NCBI GenBank assembly: GCA_902555985.1
Contig: CACDUI010000004.1
Location: 1 to 64,000 of the forward strand
Source of the DNA: an uncultured Candidatus Actinomarina sp.
GTDB taxonomy: Bacteria > Actinomycetota > Acidimicrobiia > Actinomarinales > Actinomarinaceae
DNA: 64,000 nucleotides
Reading direction: 5' to 3'
Shown one piece after another: positions 32,519-41,192 of this stretch (within the stretch, counting starts at the first letter, position 1; the number at the start of each line of letters is the position of its first letter). The notes below the pieces were generated by a model. The model saw only the letters and a list, made by a program, of their open reading frames with translations, was not told the DNA's origin and did not search any database. Both the position numbers and the translations under genes were made by a program.

Positions 32519-35500
32519 TTAGCCAACTTTTACAAACTCCCAATTATTGTAATCAAATTCGTACCTACCAGGACCTTCGGGTTCATATACTGGAGGTCTT
32601 CCACAAACATAATCTGCCATATATACTTTGCCATCTTCACCACCTACAAGCCCTCCTGATCTGGTTGTACCTTTAAATCTCTCACATAGCTGTTGTATTA
32701 AGGGATACTCAAGTCCAAAGTAATATGTTGCCATTGCCTTAAATATAGATTGTTCAATTTCTGTTGCTGCGGGATGAGAAACTAAGTCATCGTATGTGTA
32801 AGCCATATCACGATAAAGAAACCTTAAAATAAATGTTTCCTCTTTAGGATCTTTTGAAATACCCTCAATGTAAGTGTCTATTGCTTTTAGATATAAATCT
32901 AGGGAAGCCCTTTCATTATTTTCACCTTCAAGTAGATTACGAGCTATATCTTTGTACCCACCCGCCAGAGCCATATAATTTCTTAAAAGGTCGTCTAGGT
33001 TTGCGTCGTACCAAACAGGATTTTCAAAGTCTAATTCACGCAGTACAACCGGGTTTTGTTTAATATTTGCTAAGTCACAGTCACTAAGTTCAATATCATA
33101 TTGTTCTTGATCAGCTCTACATATTTGACTCGATGCTCTTGCAATTTCTTGTTTAGCTTGCGAAACACCAAGCCAGCTCGCATTAATAGAATATGCTGAA
33201 AATAATTCTTGATCTTTTCTAAGCTGATTTTGATTAATATTATTTTTTTTGTTAAGGTTAATTTTTTGTTCTAAAAGATTAAATATAAGGGAGAAATCTG
33301 TAATAGATGATACCTTTCCAATTTCGTTCATTGCGAGACTATATGCAATATCGTAATAGTTATATTTATCGACATCGCTATCCATTACCGTAGCCATGGC
33401 CATAAAGGCATAAGGTAGGCTAGGAATTAATTGTATAGCTTCTTCCACAAGCTTCCTAGAATTTTTCTCAATCCCTGTATACATAAGCTCTTTATAGGTA
33501 TCAATATCTGAAATTTTTATATCACCATATTCAACACCAGTAACTGCAACTTTTTCAAGAGTCTTGTAACTTTCTGAGTTTATTAGAAATTCAAAAATAT
33601 CAAAATTGATTCCCCCAAGGCCATCCCAAACAAAGTTTAGATTATATTCATCACCTTGAGGATTTCTCCAATTATCATCGCCATTCACAACTTCATTAGC
33701 AAAATAGTGGCTAAATACTATCTCTGCTTCTGTAAACTTTCTTTCACTTAACACACTAAATGTTAGATTAAGTTTTTCTGGCTCCTCTCCATAAGCGTAA
33801 GAGCGAGGTCCGTAATGATTTATATAATCATTTATATCCCAAGAAATTACTTCTTTAGCCTTTACTTCATTATTTTCATCGCATGCAAAATACTCATTAG
33901 TTTCAACACAACCTATCACAGTTGGATTTACTAATTGATAATAAGTTTCTGTGACTTCCTCAGGCTTTAAAAGACCCGCTGCGTACAAGAAAATTTGACT
34001 ATCTTGAATGGAGTCTCTTTTAATGGCTTTAAATTTATCACCATTTTTAACTACTCTAGTTGAGAACCTCTCTGTGGGAGTAACAATAAATACAGGTTTA
34101 TATGTACGTCCATCCGATTGCAATACCTTAAAACCACCTTGAAGAGTATTAGTAGCAGTTGATAATGGTGATAGGTGCATGCCATCATCACTTAGTGATT
34201 CTCTATATCCTGGACGAGGAAATCCGTATTTCCCTCCGCCAGTTTGCCCATAAATTGAATGTTGGAATTCATGTACAAATGATCCAAATTCTGGACTTCC
34301 AAGCATCAATACCATTTGCAATTCAAGATGAGTTTTACCATCAGACCATGGACCTACTTTTATTTTATTATCTTGTGCTGGTGCAGGTTTTCCATTTGAT
34401 TCATAATAATCTTGAAAGAAACCTGTTCCACGTATATGATCTGCAAGTCTCATCATATGACCACCGTGATAGTATTCTCTTGCCCCTAAAATAATTCCAT
34501 TGATATTATCATCAAAAAGTTCAAAAATTCTTCTATATGCTTGTGCATCAAGATTTGGACTAAACACAACAGGGTAGTTGTTATTTTCGTATTGTGAATA
34601 ATCATATCCAATATTCATGAATAATGAATTTCTTGTAGCCCATGTATTTTCACTTATATGCTTAATTTCTACTGTTCCTTTAAGCGCAGGATCAACAACC
34701 CTCACCCCCGCTTTATCAACGTAGGATTCGTTACTAAAGTCAATATCATAAGTAAGTTTCATACAATTATTTGTATACAGTCCATCACCTGCAACAGCAT
34801 CTCCATGAGTTCCGTCATCATATAGATAAGGGGGTTCTATATTTCCACCGTCAGAAGATCTCCATTCATCACTGAATTCTATTTTTGACTTACCTGCATT
34901 GAAATTTAAATTATCCTTAACGATAATTTGTACTGCTTCACCAGGAAAAATAACTTGTGGATTATAGAATGCCTTAAAAAAATCAGGTTCATCACTCCCC
35001 GTACCAGCTATGAATCTTGTTCCATGAAGGCTTCTTAACCATTTAGGATTGTAAACACTTGATGCAAAAAACTGATCAATCATATCATAGTTTGTATAAG
35101 AGCCTTCAGTTACCGTGGCATCACAGGAATCTGTTTGTTGTGGGATGTAAAGATTATTATCTGGGCAATCTAAACTATCACCGTTAATTTCACAAAATCT
35201 GTTAATTGGTATAGCTCTTGTATCTTCAGCAGTAAAGCTACTTTTTTGATCGGAGTTCTTTACATCATTTTTAATATTGTATAAATCACATAGCGGAAGA
35301 ATCTCAATTCTTGCTGTAGAAGTTCTATCTCGAACTTGTTCTAAGTAGGACTTAATTTTATTTAGGTTGTCCTCAGATGGATTAACTCTGTCATAACGTA
35401 TATTTTGTTCAATTTTGTCTCTAAGCCCAGATAGCGAATCGCTTTCCCAATCTATTGTTTCTACAAATTCTGAATTTAAGTTATATTCAGAATATCCAGG

Positions 35501-36427
35501 TTTATCTTCATCATTGATTGGTTCATTTCTTTTCCGTATAGAGTCTTCAATATGTAATGCCCAACCATTTAACTCAGCAAGTTCATTTGTCATGACAATA
35601 AAGCTAGATAAATCTAAACACCCTTCAAGATTTATTGTACTGATAGCAGTACCGGAATTATCATCCAGATATACGCTATCTGGATTACACAATTCTGAAG
35701 AAAGCAATATATTGTTCTTATCATCGAGTTGCTGTTTAAGGTTTTCAATATCATCTCTCAATGCTTGATTGCCCGTTCCTTCGGCTAAAGAAATTTCATT
35801 ATTTAAACGCTTTATTTCTTTTAATCTGATTTCCACTTCAGGATCTTCATTAAAGCTTCTAAATAAATTTAATTCTGTATCTAGAAGTTCAAGCTTAAGC
35901 CTTGCCTCATCTAACACATCTTTCTCTTCTTGAGATAGGTTTTCTTTTTTCTCTAAAGGTGCAATAATACCGTCATAAACCTCTGCAAGAATTGCATCTT
36001 GACCAAAGTTTGCAAAATCAACGTCTGCATAGCTAATTCCAAGTTGCGACTCTAATGATTGCTTCCTGTCTCTTAATTGTTGGATATATTCATTATTACC
36101 TGAATTGCTTAATTCTGATTCATAATCAGCTTGAACCCTTTCAAGGACTGCAAGATCTTCTTTCATATTTTGCAATTCTTCCTCAGAATAAGTAGTGTCG
36201 GCTGAAAGAGCTAAAGTCCCTTCTTGATTTCTTAACTCACTAGTGAGTTCAGCAATTTCTGATGTGAGGGTCTCAACACTATCATCAGATAAACATTCTT
36301 CATCAGAATCATAATCTGTATTTATATTTTCAACTTCGTTCGCTTCTTCTTCTATGGATGTTTGATTACTTGAGCAAGAAGAAAGTAGAAGAATCAAAAC
36401 TAGAATTAAAGATATTTTCCCCCTCAT
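32519..36427 (-). CDS. Very large lipoprotein (1302 aa) with coiled coil and HExxH zinc-peptidase motif
   Basis: Signal ending LLLSSC (Cys18) and a long coiled-coil region (about 50-250). The middle has a beta domain with DDGTHGDAVAGDGLYTN (near 535-550), a loop common in extracellular anchor modules. H719-E-F-Q-H723 inside FVHEFQHSIYGQTGG fits a zinc metallopeptidase active site; a third ligand cannot be assigned, though REYYHGGHMMRLADHI and downstream Glu/Asp stretches are candidates. The C-terminal 400 residues are helical and repeat-like, recalling TPR-type folds. Protease activity is inference from one motif. It has no evident Shine-Dalgarno. Confidence 0.68.
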   Translation of the reverse strand: MRGKISLILVLILLLSSCSSNQTSIEEEANEVENINTDYDSDEECLSDDSVETLTSEIAELTSELRNQEGTLALSADTTYSEEELQNMKEDLAVLERVQADYESELSNSGNNEYIQQLRDRKQSLESQLGISYADVDFANFGQDAILAEVYDGIIAPLEKKENLSQEEKDVLDEARLKLELLDTELNLFRSFNEDPEVEIRLKEIKRLNNEISLAEGTGNQALRDDIENLKQQLDDKNNILLSSELCNPDSVYLDDNSGTAISTINLEGCLDLSSFIVMTNELAELNGWALHIEDSIRKRNEPINDEDKPGYSEYNLNSEFVETIDWESDSLSGLRDKIEQNIRYDRVNPSEDNLNKIKSYLEQVRDRTSTARIEILPLCDLYNIKNDVKNSDQKSSFTAEDTRAIPINRFCEINGDSLDCPDNNLYIPQQTDSCDATVTEGSYTNYDMIDQFFASSVYNPKWLRSLHGTRFIAGTGSDEPDFFKAFYNPQVIFPGEAVQIIVKDNLNFNAGKSKIEFSDEWRSSDGGNIEPPYLYDDGTHGDAVAGDGLYTNNCMKLTYDIDFSNESYVDKAGVRVVDPALKGTVEIKHISENTWATRNSLFMNIGYDYSQYENNNYPVVFSPNLDAQAYRRIFELFDDNINGIILGAREYYHGGHMMRLADHIRGTGFFQDYYESNGKPAPAQDNKIKVGPWSDGKTHLELQMVLMLGSPEFGSFVHEFQHSIYGQTGGGKYGFPRPGYRESLSDDGMHLSPLSTATNTLQGGFKVLQSDGRTYKPVFIVTPTERFSTRVVKNGDKFKAIKRDSIQDSQIFLYAAGLLKPEEVTETYYQLVNPTVIGCVETNEYFACDENNEVKAKEVISWDINDYINHYGPRSYAYGEEPEKLNLTFSVLSERKFTEAEIVFSHYFANEVVNGDDNWRNPQGDEYNLNFVWDGLGGINFDIFEFLINSESYKTLEKVAVTGVEYGDIKISDIDTYKELMYTGIEKNSRKLVEEAIQLIPSLPYAFMAMATVMDSDVDKYNYYDIAYSLAMNEIGKVSSITDFSLIFNLLEQKINLNKKNNINQNQLRKDQELFSAYSINASWLGVSQAKQEIARASSQICRADQEQYDIELSDCDLANIKQNPVVLRELDFENPVWYDANLDDLLRNYMALAGGYKDIARNLLEGENNERASLDLYLKAIDTYIEGISKDPKEETFILRFLYRDMAYTYDDLVSHPAATEIEQSIFKAMATYYFGLEYPLIQQLCERFKGTTRSGGLVGGEDGKVYMADYVCGRPPVYEPEGPGRYEFDYNNWEFVKVG

Positions 36428-36575
36428 AATTCTTATTTTAATATCATAAGACCAATTTATAAAATTGATTGATTTTAATATTACAAATAATACTGGTGGA
36501 GCTTACAGATTAATTGATAAGGCTCGAGCCAGAGTGATATCAGCTAGTAGGTATATATAAAAAAATTAATAAGTT
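36428..36575. other. Intergenic gap without a confident gene
   Basis: 148 bp between two minus-strand genes; it must include the promoter of the 1302-aa lipoprotein gene. It contains the palindrome GGCTCGAGCC (36521-36530) and a 31-codon plus-strand frame from a TTG at 36465, which lacks a ribosome site. I see no terminator with a T-run after fabF. Confidence 0.4.
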
Positions 36576-37814
36576 TTAACTCTTTTTAAAAACAAGAACT
36601 CCATTATGCCCACCAAAACCAAAAGAATTAGACATTGCTGTAGATAGGTCTTTTTCTAAGGGTACATTTGGGGTGTAATTTAAATCACACTCTTCATCTG
36701 GATTATTCAAATTTATTGTTGGTGGAATAATATTATTTTTTAAGGTTAATAAGGAAACTAATGACTCAAAAGCACCTCCACCTCCAAGTAAGTGACCTGT
36801 CATTGACTTTGTAGAAGAAATATTAACATCGTATGCTTTTTCACTGAAGACTGTTTTGATTGCAGCAGTTTCATTTTTATCATTTGCTGGGGTAGAAGTT
36901 CCATGAGCATTAATATAATCAATATCATTAGGTGTTAGTTCAGCATCAAATAGTGCTTTTTTCATAGCATCAACAGCACCTCTACCACCTTCCGCCGGGG
37001 CAGTAATATGATGTGCATCTGTTGATGCTCCATATCCAGAAACATAGCCATATATATCGACGCCTCTATTAATTGCGGATTCTTCACTTTCCATAACCAA
37101 AACTGTTGAACCCTCTCCCATCACAAAGCCATCTCGATCCTTATCAAATGGTCTACAAGCTTTTTGAGGATTTTCATTATTTGTTGAAAGAGCTCTTATT
37201 TGAGCAAATGCACCAATAGTCATAGCAGTTGTTCCAGATTCTGTTCCACCTGCAATCACCATATCTACAATTCCATTTTGAATCATATTCTTAGCTTCTC
37301 CAAGAGCATTGGCAGAAGCAGCACAAGCTGTAGTAATTGTCAGAGAAGGCCCTTCTATGCCAAATTTAATTGCAACTTGTCCTGTACTTGAATTTGGCAT
37401 TAGTTGTGTAATAGCTAATGGATTTATTCTAGAGGCACCACGTTCATCGTATGTTCTGACAGCTTGCTCTGTTGTAGCTATACCACCGATACCAGTTCCA
37501 AAAACAATTCCTACGCCACTACCTAACCTCTGTTCTGTATCAATATTTGCGTCCTTAAGGGCTTCTTCAGCAGCATATATAGAGAGATGTCCTGACCGAT
37601 CAAGTTTGCGTGCATGTTGCTTTCCCATATACTCATTAGCATCAAAATTTTTAACTTCACCTGCAAAAGTTACTGGAAGCCCATCAGTTTCAAATGAACT
37701 TATATGGTCAATTCCAGAAATACCATTAATTAAGTTATTCCAAGTATCAGAGACATTATTACCCAGAGGATTGATTGTTCCAAGGCCGGTAACTACGACA
37801 CGTCTTTTAGACAT
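36576..37814 (-). CDS. fabF: 3-oxoacyl-ACP synthase II
   Basis: 412 residues. Condensing-enzyme residues are all present: nucleophile C164 in TTACAASANALGEA, His in NAHGTSTPANDKNE and the second His in STKSMTGHLLGGGGAFE, plus the C-terminal NSFGFGGHN loop. It elongates acyl-ACP by two carbons with malonyl-ACP. Last gene of the minus-strand fatty-acid operon, 8 bp after ACP. Normal length for FabF. Confidence 0.96.
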   Translation of the reverse strand: MSKRRVVVTGLGTINPLGNNVSDTWNNLINGISGIDHISSFETDGLPVTFAGEVKNFDANEYMGKQHARKLDRSGHLSIYAAEEALKDANIDTEQRLGSGVGIVFGTGIGGIATTEQAVRTYDERGASRINPLAITQLMPNSSTGQVAIKFGIEGPSLTITTACAASANALGEAKNMIQNGIVDMVIAGGTESGTTAMTIGAFAQIRALSTNNENPQKACRPFDKDRDGFVMGEGSTVLVMESEESAINRGVDIYGYVSGYGASTDAHHITAPAEGGRGAVDAMKKALFDAELTPNDIDYINAHGTSTPANDKNETAAIKTVFSEKAYDVNISSTKSMTGHLLGGGGAFESLVSLLTLKNNIIPPTINLNNPDEECDLNYTPNVPLEKDLSTAMSNSFGFGGHNGVLVFKKS

Positions 37815-37822
37815 GATGTGAT

Positions 37823-38062
37823 TTAAATTTTAGAATGAAGCAAATTGACAGCTTGACCTACAGTTGTTACATCAGCCAATTCTTCATCATCGATTTCTAT
37901 TTCAAACTCATCTTCAAAGGCCATAACAACTTCAACTATTCCTAAGGAATCAATTTCTAAATCCTCTTCTAGCTTTGCGTCCATTGTTACTTTTGACTCT
38001 TCTATACCCAAATCTTCTACAAATAGACCTTTCACTTTTTCAAAAACTTCATTTGTTTCCAT
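37823..38062 (-). CDS. acpP: Acyl carrier protein
   Basis: 79 residues, acidic, with the phosphopantetheine attachment site DSLGIVEV (Ser39). Four-helix layout with VEDLGIEESKVTMDAKLEEDL before the site and AFEDEFEIEIDDEE after it. It carries the growing acyl chain between the enzymes encoded around it. It lies 13 bp after fabG and 8 bp before fabF; the AcpS that activates it is encoded upstream in the same operon. Confidence 0.97.
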   Translation of the reverse strand: METNEVFEKVKGLFVEDLGIEESKVTMDAKLEEDLEIDSLGIVEVVMAFEDEFEIEIDDEELADVTTVGQAVNLLHSKI

Positions 38063-38075
38063 AATTACTCCCTAA

Positions 38076-38804
38076 TTAAGTTGATAAACCACCATCAACC
38101 GGTATTACTTGGCCAGTTATATACTCTGACTCTTCATTACATAAAAAAGATACTACGTTAGAAATATCTTCTGGTTTACCTATGCGTTTAATTGAAAGTT
38201 GCTCTATAATATTTTCTTTATTTTGGTTATCGAGAAATGAGGTCATATCTGTTTCTATGTATCCTGGAGCTACAACATTAGAAGTAATATTTCTCGACCC
38301 CATCTCCTTGCTAATAGACTTTGCTAAGCCAATCAATCCAGCCTTTGACGCAGCATAATTAACTTGGCCTTGGTTTCCAGAAATACCAACTACAGAAGAT
38401 ATAAATATAATTCTTCCCCATTTATTTTTCATCATAAGCTTTATGGCTCTTTGTGATGTATAAAAGCTTCCAGTTAGATTAGTTTGAATTACCTCTAACC
38501 ATTCATCCTTTTTCATTCTTGGTAATATATTATCTTTTGTGACGCCAGCGTTATTTATCAAGACATCAACAGAGGTGTAGTCTTTTTCAATTGATGTAAA
38601 TGCTTCATCTACAGATTCTGAATTAGATATATCTACTCGAATTGTACTCGCACTTCCGCCAGAAGAAATTATATCTTTTGCTACATCATTAGCTTTGTCT
38701 TCTGAGTTAGAATAGCCAACGACTACATGAAAATTATTTCCTAGTTCGATTGCTATAGCTTTGCCTATACCCCTTGAGCCACCTGTAACAAATGCTGTTT
38801 TCAT
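38076..38804 (-). CDS. fabG: 3-oxoacyl-ACP reductase
   Basis: 242-residue SDR with TGGSRGIGKAIA (7-18), NNAGVTKDN (84-92), catalytic S137, Y150 and K154 (VNYAASKAG), and the C-terminal TGQVIPVDGG that marks FabG. It reduces 3-oxoacyl-ACP with NADPH. The start overlaps fabH by 4 bp (ATGA), so the two are coupled. The operon context removes doubt about which SDR it is. Confidence 0.95.
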   Translation of the reverse strand: MKTAFVTGGSRGIGKAIAIELGNNFHVVVGYSNSEDKANDVAKDIISSGGSASTIRVDISNSESVDEAFTSIEKDYTSVDVLINNAGVTKDNILPRMKKDEWLEVIQTNLTGSFYTSQRAIKLMMKNKWGRIIFISSVVGISGNQGQVNYAASKAGLIGLAKSISKEMGSRNITSNVVAPGYIETDMTSFLDNQNKENIIEQLSIKRIGKPEDISNVVSFLCNEESEYITGQVIPVDGGLST

Positions 38805-39895
38805 ATAAGATCTTTTTTTTCAGGTATTTGATACTCGATAGCTCTTCTTATAGTATCCACTGCTTTTCCATCAAAATCTGGAAGCTTTGCGTCTGAAGTA
38901 TTAATAGGGGTTGTTCTTTCTCCTAGACGTAAAGCACATGCACCCCATGACAAGCCAGCACCTACAGCAGTAAATACTGCTACTTCACCACCTTTTATTT
39001 CACCTTCTTCTAAAGCATCTACTAAAGCAGTAGGAATTGATGCTGCAGAAGTATTTCCATATTTATGAACTTTTTTAATTGTCGTAGCATTCGGAAGTTT
39101 TAACATCTTTTCTAGCCCTTCAACGATTCTTAAATTTGCTTGATGAGGAATCAAAATATCTATATCTTCTTTTTTAAGTCCTGATTTTGTAATTACTTCA
39201 TCTGATGCAGTAGCCATAGCTCTAATACCACCTTTAAAAATTTCCTGACCATCAAATGTCCACCTAACCCTCGCAGCTTCATCTTTGTTGAATCTATCCA
39301 TTGCTGAACCAAAGTTAGGGACTTCTAATATATCTAATTTGTCGGAACTTAAGCCGTTTACGAAAGAAAATATTTCACCATCTTCTTCTTTCTTGCTTTC
39401 TTCAACAACAACTGCACCAGCACCATCTCCAAAAAGAACGGCTGTATTCCTATCAGACCAATCAAGCAACCATGTAATATGTTCAGAGCCAATGATTAGT
39501 GCTCTTTTATATAGACCACTTTCAATAAATGCTTTTCCTTGTTCAAGTGCATAGACAAAACCAGCACAAGCCGCATTAATGTCATAAACGGAGGCGTTTA
39601 CTGCACCTAATTTTCTTTGAACATGAGCAGCTGCTGATGGAACAATACTATCAGGAGTACAGGTAGCAAGAATAACTACATCAATATCTTCTGGTGTTAG
39701 ACCCGCACATGCAATTGCATGTTGTCCTGCCACTGCTGCCATGTCAGAATTATTTACGTGACAAAATCTTCTTTCTTCAATACCTGTTCTTTGCTGAATC
39801 CATTCATCTGAGGTGTCTACAAAAACAGCTAAATCTTCATTTGTCATGATATTATTTGGTGCGCACTTACCCCAACCGGTTATTGTTGATTTCAA
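38801..39895 (-). CDS. fabH: 3-oxoacyl-ACP synthase III with C-terminal extension
   Basis: 364 residues. Catalytic C110 (INAACAGFVYA), His in PHQANLRI and Asn in KYGNTSAASIP are in place. It starts chain synthesis by condensing an acyl-CoA with malonyl-ACP. The core ends near residue 325 (GAGLSWGACALRLG); about 38 further residues (from GERTTPIN) are not usual in FabH. The extension is rich in charged residues and may be a docking tail. Between fabD and fabG in the operon. Confidence 0.94.
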   Translation of the reverse strand: MKSTITGWGKCAPNNIMTNEDLAVFVDTSDEWIQQRTGIEERRFCHVNNSDMAAVAGQHAIACAGLTPEDIDVVILATCTPDSIVPSAAAHVQRKLGAVNASVYDINAACAGFVYALEQGKAFIESGLYKRALIIGSEHITWLLDWSDRNTAVLFGDGAGAVVVEESKKEEDGEIFSFVNGLSSDKLDILEVPNFGSAMDRFNKDEAARVRWTFDGQEIFKGGIRAMATASDEVITKSGLKKEDIDILIPHQANLRIVEGLEKMLKLPNATTIKKVHKYGNTSAASIPTALVDALEEGEIKGGEVAVFTAVGAGLSWGACALRLGERTTPINTSDAKLPDFDGKAVDTIRRAIEYQIPEKKDLI

Positions 39896-39909
39896 AAATT
39901 TCTCCCTAT

Positions 39910-40821
39910 TTAAATATTGTTCAAAGAGTTTAATGAATTAATTATTTCAATACCCTCACTAGATATAGACTTTTTTACCATCCCAGCAGTTACATTTCCA
40001 GGACCGATATGATACCACTTTTCCGGATTCATAATATTTTCAATGTTCAGAATTTGGTCATAAAACATCACACTATTGTCAATTTGATCAACAAGCCTTT
40101 GTTTTATTGTTGTAAGGTTAGCTATGTTTGCATCTACATTCATATAGACATCAAATTTACCCTCTGAAAACTCGACTTCATCAATAATATCCTGAACTTC
40201 TTGTTTAGCAGGGGAAACAAACTTTGAATGAAAAGCACCAGCAACATCAAGGGGTATCACTCTTTTTGCACTTAAATCAATTGGGTTCAACTTCAGATAG
40301 TCTATGTCATCTTTTAATCCGCCAATAACAATTTGTGAAGCATCATTAAAATTAGATATATTAATCGAAATACCTTGATTATTGAGTGTTTCAACAGCGT
40401 CTATAGTTTGTCTAAGGTCAGATGTTAAAACGGCAGCCATTGTTGAGTTAGAGTTTTCAACAGCTTTCTGCATGGAAGCACCTCTTACAGAAATAATTTT
40501 TAATGCATCACGATAGCTTATGAATTCAGCAAGTGCCAAAGCAGTATACTCACCTAATGAATGGCCTATGCCAACTTTTGGTAGACCTAGATTTTTAAAA
40601 GCTTCTAATCCGTAACAGTAAGAAATTGCAAATATATAAGGCTGAGCAATATTTGTTTTTGTAATCTCAGTTTGATCACTATGTAAAATAGCTTCTTTCA
40701 GAGACCAACCTAGAGTTTCTTCAAATTCCTCAATTAAAAGATCCGGATATAAGTCAAGCAACTCTTCACCCATACCAGCTTGTTGAGATCCCTGTCCGGG
40801 AAACATCGCTACCCAGTTCAT
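39910..40821 (-). CDS. fabD: Malonyl-CoA:ACP transacylase
   Basis: 303 residues. FPGQGSQQAGMG (7-18) at the N terminus, nucleophile S88 in GHSLGEYTAL, and the His of AFHSKFV are the FabD catalytic features; the GPGNVTAGM near the end is also typical. It moves malonyl groups from CoA to ACP. Its start overlaps the acpS stop in an ATGA junction. Confidence 0.96.
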   Translation of the reverse strand: MNWVAMFPGQGSQQAGMGEELLDLYPDLLIEEFEETLGWSLKEAILHSDQTEITKTNIAQPYIFAISYCYGLEAFKNLGLPKVGIGHSLGEYTALALAEFISYRDALKIISVRGASMQKAVENSNSTMAAVLTSDLRQTIDAVETLNNQGISINISNFNDASQIVIGGLKDDIDYLKLNPIDLSAKRVIPLDVAGAFHSKFVSPAKQEVQDIIDEVEFSEGKFDVYMNVDANIANLTTIKQRLVDQIDNSVMFYDQILNIENIMNPEKWYHIGPGNVTAGMVKKSISSEGIEIINSLNSLNNI

Positions 40822-41192
40822 TCTTTTATTTCTGAAATTGTAAAAGCTATTGCTTTATCTTTTTCGTGAGATAGAGAAACATGTACATTTTCAATATTTA
40901 ATTCTTTTGCAAGTTTTTTTGCTTTTCCATAAAGAATAACTTCAGGTTTGCCTCCACCACTAATTTCAATATCTTTCCAACCTAACTGTCTCCAGCCTTT
41001 TCCTAAAGACTTCATGACGGCTTCTTTTGCTGCAAACCTAGCACCTAGTCTTTTAGCAGGATCATTGAATCGATTTGCATAGATTATTTCATTCTGCGTA
41101 AAGCATCTTTTTTCAAATTTTGTTTGTGACTTATTTAAAAGTTTTCTAACTCTATTTAGATCGACTTGGTCAACACCTATACCGTAAATCAT
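40818..41192 (-). CDS. acpS: Holo-ACP synthase
   Basis: 124 residues with both AcpS signatures: GIGVDQVDLNRVRKLL at the N terminus and RLGARFAAKEAVMKSLGKG in the middle, holding the Mg/CoA-binding Asp and Glu. It transfers 4'-phosphopantetheine to Ser39 of the ACP encoded downstream in the same operon. It overlaps the carboxylase stop by one base and the fabD start by 4. Confidence 0.95.
   Translation of the reverse strand: MIYGIGVDQVDLNRVRKLLNKSQTKFEKRCFTQNEIIYANRFNDPAKRLGARFAAKEAVMKSLGKGWRQLGWKDIEISGGGKPEVILYGKAKKLAKELNIENVHVSLSHEKDKAIAFTISEIKE

Noticed and set aside
36465-36560. 31-codon plus-strand frame from TTG ending SASRYI
   Set aside because: No ribosome site, rare start codon and no neighbour support; kept only as a note on the gap.
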